64,000 nucleotides of DNA from Stomoxys calcitrans (Eukaryota > Arthropoda > Insecta > Diptera > Muscidae), in assembly GCF_963082655.1 (NCBI RefSeq), contig NC_081554.1, positions 94,680,245 through 94,744,244 of the forward strand, read 5' to 3'. Shown piece after piece: positions 59,531 through 64,000 of the stretch. The notes beneath the pieces are model-generated. The model saw only the letters and a program-made list of their open reading frames with translations, did not search any database and was not told the DNA's origin. The position numbers were made by a program, and so were the translations under genes. Within the stretch, counting starts at the first letter, position 1. Each line of letters opens with the position of its first letter.

Positions 59531-59622
59531 ACAGGGAATGTTGCAGAGGTATGACGTTGCGGTTTTTTTAAAATGTTGAGTACTAATTCTGTTATATGTT
59601 TTCAAATTCTTCTGGTTCTCAT

Positions 59623-60832
59623 TTTTATACCCACCACCGTAGGATAGGGGGTATATTCATTTAGTCATTCCGTTTGCAACACATCGAAATATCAATTGCC
59701 GACCCTACAAAGTATATATTTCGGATCGTCGTAAAATTCTAAGACGATTAAACGATTTCCGTGTGTCTGTCCGTCCGTCTGTTGTAACCATAAAAATTGA
59801 GATATTGAGCTGTCATTTGGCACAGATACCTCTTTTTTTATGCACGCTGGTTAAGTTCCTCAACGGGCCAAATCGGACCATATTTGGATATAGCTGTTAT
59901 ATAGACCGATCTGCCGATAAAGGGTAAAAGGCTTCCCGACATCTGACTCAAATAAGGTTCAGATCGGACAATATTTATATATAGCTGCCATATATACCGA
60001 TCTGCCGAAAAAGGGTATGAAGCCCATAAATTTGAAACTGTGTGTTATTTGAAGCCTACCGATATCTGACCTAAATATGGTTCAATCGGACTATATTTAT
60101 ATATAGCTACCATTTAAACCGATCTCACGATTAGGGGTCCGAAGCACATAAGAGCTATATTTTTTAACTGATTTCGCTGAAATTTGAAACTGTGAGTAGC
60201 TTTATGCCTCCCAACATAGGACCCAAATATGGTTCAGATCGGACTATATTTAGATATAGCTGTCATAAAGATCGATCTGCCGATAAAGGGTCTGAAGCCC
60301 ATAAGAGCTCTATTTATTTCCCAATATCGGTGAAATTTGAAAAAGTGGGTTATTTTAAGCCTTCCGACATCTGACCTAAATATGGATCAAATCGGACAAT
60401 ATTTAGATATAGCTGCCATATAGACTGATCTGCCGATAAAGGATCTAACCGATTTCGCTGAAATTTAAAGAAGTGAGTAGTTTTACGCCTTCCAACATGG
60501 GATCCAAATATGGTTGAGATCAGACTATATTTAGATAAAGTTGCCATACAAACCGATCTCCCGATAAAGGCTCTGAAGCGAATAAAAGCTTTATATTTCA
60601 TCCGATTTCGCTGAAAGTTGAAACAGTGAGTGATTTACGCTTCCCAACCAATCCAACTCAACTATACAACAATATCAATAGTGACTTATATTCATTAGAC
60701 CACTCAATGTCCGCGCCGAATTTAGGTGCAGAAGTTATCCAATTTTCACCGGATTGTGACGATACATATATACCCGAGGTGGTGGGTATCCAAAGTTCGG
60801 CCCGGCCGAACTTAATGCCTTTTTAATTGTTT
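59623..60832 (+). mobile_element. DINE-1/HINE-like element, subfamily B
   Basis: Left end TTTTTATACCCACCACCGTA, GTCTGTCCGTCCGTCTG at 59764, about six diverged core units, right end GAGGTGGTGGGTATCCAAAG, TTCGGCCCGGCCGAA and ATGCCTTTTTAATTGTT. Confidence 0.75.
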
Positions 60833-61362
60833 TAATATTCAAGATGTTTCTGTAGTAGGGATGTTGTTAAGATCAAGCAAACTGCTGGAGCAAATTTGAT
60901 ATGCATGCTTTTTAGATACTTCCAAAATTCGTTTTAATAATAGTGAAAAAATATTTCTTAATAGCTTTATTAACTTTATTTTATAAAAGTGTAATATTTT
61001 TTATTTTCAATGATAATATTGCGTTTACATGATGTTTCAGTTTTTTGTGGTTTTGTAAAAAAAATTGCAGATTTTATTTGAAATTTCTTAAATTTAAAAT
61101 TTTTTTCAATTTTTGTTGAAGTTTTAGTAATTTTTATTCCTAATACATGAAAAGACCTCTTTGAATAATGATAAAATTACAACGACCCACGATTGGATTA
61201 ACACCCCGATTATGTTACCACCAATGTCGCTACGATTATGACTTTCTGTTTAGTTAAATAATTTCGATTTACTTGAAATTTAACACTGGCCACGCTTTGA
61301 CTTATAATACCATATCACCGAAGTAACAAGAATAAAATTAGAAGTGAGCTTGCAAAAAATTC
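60833..61362. other. 3' flank of gene 2
   Basis: AT-rich, probably the 3' UTR and downstream DNA of gene 2. No repeat recognised. Confidence 0.4.
61133..61138 (-). terminator. possible poly-A signal of gene 2
   Basis: AATAAA on the minus strand about 225 bp after the stop. It could serve as the cleavage/polyadenylation signal. Position only. Confidence 0.3.
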
Positions 61363-61574
61363 TTATAAGTACTTGGCAAGGCTATATGCAACGCTGTTAA
61401 GTAAAATTAGGCAATACACATTCATTTGTAGGCTAACTGCTGCATTTGGTGGCATTTTATTATTACAGTCGTTGGTGTAGCACAGAGTGCAAAATTTGTC
61501 ATCCGTTAGGCATTCTCGTAAGCCCTGTTCAGCTAATTCGTCCACACAACCGCGCATTGTCATGTTGGAATCAA
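61363..61574 (-). CDS. Gene 2 last exon
   Basis: Acceptor TTTTCTCTTTGCAG|TT (minus). It codes DSNMTMRGCVDEL through CYTNDCNNK, the hydrophobic tail and TAA. N-glycan-like NMT is present. The 87-bp intron (61575-61661) is a normal short fly intron. Confidence 0.75.
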
Positions 61575-62561
61575 CTGCAAAGAGAAAAGTATCAATTTTC
61601 AAAATTGGCGAAATCCTAGGTCATAAAAAAGATCATCAAAACTAAAACTACACTTACTCACCCTTGAATATGGTATAGCATCCTGAATGACCCTCATTGT
61701 TGTCGGGATTACCGGTTTTGCAATTCATCTTATTTGTTGGATTCGAATTGCAGAAGACCTCATCTTGACTGTTACAACTGAAGCATGTCTTAGGAAATTT
61801 GTTACTTGAATTTGTTCCCACGGATGCTGGCGTTGCTGATTCCGGTGCAGCCATATCAGGAGCATCATTTTGCATTTCGTCTACTGGATGTGCATGTTCT
61901 TGCGTAGGCTCCCCTGCTGGATCACCAACAGTATCAGCTTCGGCTGGAGTTTCATCGGGCGTAGCAGCATCCGCTTCCGCAGCGGGTTCAGTTTCAGTTT
62001 CCGTTTGTGGTTCAGGTTCTACTTCAGATTGTGGTTTCTCTTCTGATTCAGCTTCTGCTACAGGCTCGGGCTCTGGTATTGATTCTGGCTCTGCTGCAAC
62101 AGCTGGCTCTGGCTCCGTTTCGGCAACAGCCTCTGGATCGGCTGGTTCTGTCTCCACCGCTGATGCTGGCTCAGGTGCGTTTTCTTCCTCGGGCACCGCA
62201 GTTTCTAGTTCGGAAGCAGCTTCTTCTTTCGGCTCCGCAGGTGGAACTTCCTCAACAGCATCTTCGCCCTCTGTTGCAGCTTCTTCTTCTGCTGGCATTT
62301 CAGGTACCAGATTTGCTTCGTCACCATCCTCTTCTTCCTGATGCGCATTTAAGGGTCCTGGTTTATTTTCAAATACCTCAACGTTCGGCTCAATTTCATT
62401 ATTCAACTGCATATCAGCTTCATGTTTATTTTCATCTGATTCCGTTGGTGGTCGCTTTTCAATTGATGTTGTGTGAATCGCATCATTAGGTGAACTATCT
62501 TGAGTCGTTAATTGCAGAACAATAGGTAAAGATGTGGTCTGTATTGTTTGGTTATCGGATC
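61363..62561 (-). CDS. Gene 2 (5' incomplete): Ly6/uPAR-type protein with acidic Glu/Ala/Pro-rich tract
   Basis: Proposed CDS is complement(join(61363..61574, 61662..62561)), 5' exon missing. The visible part codes about 369 residues. First comes a polar segment (SDNQTIQTTSLPIVLQL...). A long cysteine-free Glu/Ala/Pro-rich tract follows (about 62360-61850). Then ten cysteines: CFSC, VFC, MNC, GCYTIFK, RGCV, REC, KFCTLC and NDCN. The spacing matches gene 1 apart from the insert, and Cys 4 to Cys 5 is 13 residues here. A hydrophobic end (VYCLILLNSVAYSLAKYL) may be a GPI signal. The split codon V (G|TT) follows CYTIFK exactly as N follows CYSIVYK in gene 1. Role unknown: secreted or surface by analogy. 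The acidic tract suggests an extended, charged stalk; that is inference. Confidence 0.65.
61662..62561 (-). CDS. Gene 2 internal exon
   Basis: Acceptor TTTAAAGCTTCAG|GA (minus) and donor AAGG|GTGAGTAAG. Exactly 900 nt: two bases, 299 codons, one base. The reading stays open upstream of the first Met (62412) to the acceptor, which argues that 62412 is not the start. Antisense frames at 61799-62489 are open only because of the E/A/P composition. Confidence 0.75.
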
Positions 62562-62754
62562 CTGAAGCTTTAAAGAAATAACAGCAAACAATTATTTATT
62601 AATAATGACGGCTAAATAAATTTATACTGCCATACTTCAAGGGGTAAGAAATGTAATACAAATCTTTGATAGACAATGTTATTTTATAACTATACATGTA
62701 AAATTTACAAAAATTGCAAATTTGCTCAAAAATGTTCCAATAAGTGACTGGTGG

Positions 62755-62806
62755 TAAACTGCTCACAAATCAATGAGTGCTGTCCGATTCAAGTTTAAGA
62801 TCAATG
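62755..62806 (-). mobile_element. tRNA-derived SINE tail fragment
   Basis: CTGCTCACAAATCAATGAGT, then GCTGTCCGATTCAAGTTTAA. It ends next to the hAT-like element's target duplication. Confidence 0.6.
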
Positions 62807-62814
62807 GTAAGTAT

Positions 62815-63497
62815 CAGAGATGGTCCGTAATACGATTTTTTAGGTTTCCGACTGTCAAAAAGTTGTAAAAGTCGAAAACGTCGTATACTTGTATAAAACG
62901 TAGAAAAAGTCGCAAACGTCATAAACCTTAATAACTCAGTGTAAAAGTTTGATTTTTAACAAATATTATTGTCACTTATTTGTTGTATATAGAAGAGTTT
63001 ATATGTAAAAAAATTTCGCAATAAAAGAAATATTAAGTTTTTTTTTAATTTTTGCATTTACATTTTTCACACAATAAATTGGAAATATACGCAAATTTCA
63101 AGTCAATTTATAAAGTAACGTTTAAGGATTTTTTTGTGAAGCAAAAAATCAATAAATTATTAGTTTTCATCAATTATATTTAAAAATTGCAATTATTTTG
63201 TATCCTTTTGCAAAATTATTTGCTTCTCCCGTTTTAATTTGCTTTTTGAAAGCTGTTGTAAACGACATATGTTAAAAATGCATGACATGAGGAAGTGTCA
63301 AGTGAAATGGTACATGGAGTGTTATACTTATGCCAAAATTTTTAGTTAATCATATCAAAAAATCGACATATTTTCGTTCGAATTTTTTTTCTGTCAGAAA
63401 CCTAGTTTTTTGGCTAGGTTTACGACGTTTTCGACGTATGTAATATACGTCGGAAATGTATGTCATATACGTCACTGTTTCTGACAGGCCATCTCTG
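62815..63497. mobile_element. hAT-like non-autonomous element with 8-bp target duplication
   Basis: Ends CAGAGATGGTCCGT (62815) and, inverted, CAGAGATGGCCTGT (63497 back), 12 of 14 matching. Flanked on both sides by GTAAGTAT (62807-62814 and 63498-63505), which fits the hAT target pattern nTnnnnAn. 683 bp, AT-rich, no transposase. Both subterminal parts carry repeated AACGTC/GACGT words (for example 62878, 62916, 63421, 63434, 63448). The perfect duplication means a fairly recent insertion. Confidence 0.85.
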
Positions 63498-63667
63498 GTA
63501 AGTATATCTAAGATGTAAAGTACACTATAAGGAATAATATGCCACAATATCATATCAATCATTCCCTTAATCTATGTTCCTGCCGCCGTAATTGTCAGAT
63601 TAGCAACCACCCTTTATTTCTTAAGTTTAGCTAAGTTCTTCGTTGTATTGCATTTTGCATATTTTGG

Positions 63668-63762
63668 CCATGAACATTCCATTAAGGAACAGGGGCAAAC
63701 TTCTCACATATCAATGAGTGCTGCCCGATTCAAGTTTAAGTTTAATTATAAGGGGCCTCTGT
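63668..63762 (-). mobile_element. tRNA-derived SINE tail fragment
   Basis: GGCCATGAACATTCCATTAA, GGAACAGGGGCAAACTTCTC, ACATATCAATGAGTGCTGCC. It joins the LINE RNase H piece near 63762. Confidence 0.65.
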
Positions 63763-64000
63763 GGCCCGGCACCCAGAACAGGTGAATTTTGAACTGTTCA
63801 GCAATCTCGTTGAGAGATCTGCGACAGTCGAGGGCGATTTTTGTGTTCAGAAATTCGTTCTCCATGGATTTAATGGCTGCCTGACGGTCTGAGAATATAT
63901 TTTTGCCAATCGTCGTAATGACATTATGTCTTAGCCATTCCACCACTTCCTTAATTGCAAGGATCTCTGCTTGATACACACTGCAGTGGTCGGGTAACCT
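63763..64000 (-). mobile_element. LINE RNase H domain fragment, runs off the window
   Basis: Minus strand: LPDHCSVYQAEILAIKEVVE, NVITTIGKNIFSDRQAAIKS, RRSLNEIAEQFKIHLFWVPGH (positions 63995-63775, shown in part). Open throughout, with the DSQ-type Asp present as SDRQ. Same family as 12.9-13.7 kb and better kept. Confidence 0.75.

Noticed and set aside
61799..62489. Two + strand open frames (Ser/Ala/Gly-rich and Leu-rich) opposite gene 2
   Set aside because: They are by-products of the Glu/Ala/Pro-coding tract, with no splice or domain support.
63350..63562. Minus-strand Met-rich hydrophobic start (MIDMILWHIIPYSVLYIL) as gene 2's signal exon
   Set aside because: No phase 1 donor follows at the right place, and most of it lies in the hAT-like element and its flank.

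Overview
This window looks like repeat-dense nuclear DNA of a calyptrate fly of the house fly / stable fly type (Musca, Stomoxys or a relative). The basis is AT-rich DNA, short GT-AG introns, and many copies of fly-type DINE-1-like elements carrying a (GTCY)n tract. I cannot choose the species. There are no bacterial or viral genes, no rRNA, no CRISPR array and no free-standing tRNA.

I can support only two host genes. They look like diverged paralogues of one family. Gene 1 (+ strand) has three coding exons at 37363-37414, 47236-47802 and 54126-54325. It encodes a 272-residue secreted, probably GPI-anchored protein with ten cysteines in a Ly6/uPAR (three-finger) pattern, split by a long Ser/Thr-rich mucin-like insert. 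Gene 2 (- strand) has exons at 61662-62561 and 61363-61574; its signal-peptide exon is not found and probably lies past the right edge. It has the same ten-cysteine pattern, but its disordered tract is Glu/Ala/Pro-rich and sits before the domain. All introns seen are phase 1, and the one inside the domain follows the same residue in both genes. The genes converge, with about 7 kb between their stop codons.

Almost everything else is transposable-element debris. (a) DINE-1/HINE-like (Helentron-associated) elements of three subfamilies, A, B and C, many with internal arrays of about 153-155 bp. (b) Non-LTR retrotransposon relics: RNase H-bearing I/LOA/R1-like pieces, an RTE-like piece at 14.8-16.5 kb, and a CR1/jockey-like piece with a poly-A tail at 23.9-25.2 kb. 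(c) Mariner relics: one with recognisable terminal repeats at 20.2-22.9 kb, a second broken copy at 18.2-19.5 kb, and two short MITEs with Hsmar1/MADE1-like ends. (d) A hAT-like non-autonomous element with a perfect 8-bp target duplication at 62.8-63.5 kb. (e) Helitron-like elements at 32.3-33.6 kb and 56.0-57.7 kb. (f) A tRNA-derived SINE family with about ten copies or fragments. (g) A small inverted-repeat MITE family in and around gene 1.

Layout: 0-4.2 kb DINE and LINE; 4.2-6.1 kb no feature; 6.1-12.8 kb DINE, SINE and Helitron-like satellites; 12.9-18.2 kb LINEs; 18.2-22.9 kb two mariners, each split by a DINE; 23-25.8 kb LINE and DINE; 25.8-29.2 kb mostly unique; 29.2-36 kb DINE, LINE and Helitron; 36.4-54.3 kb gene 1 with TE-filled introns; 54.4-61.3 kb TEs between the genes; 61.4-62.6 kb gene 2; 62.7-64 kb SINE, hAT and LINE. 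The points most worth a second look are the paralogous three-finger genes with disordered inserts in different places, the two mariners hit by different DINEs at the same T-rich site, and two inverted duplications inside TE relics.
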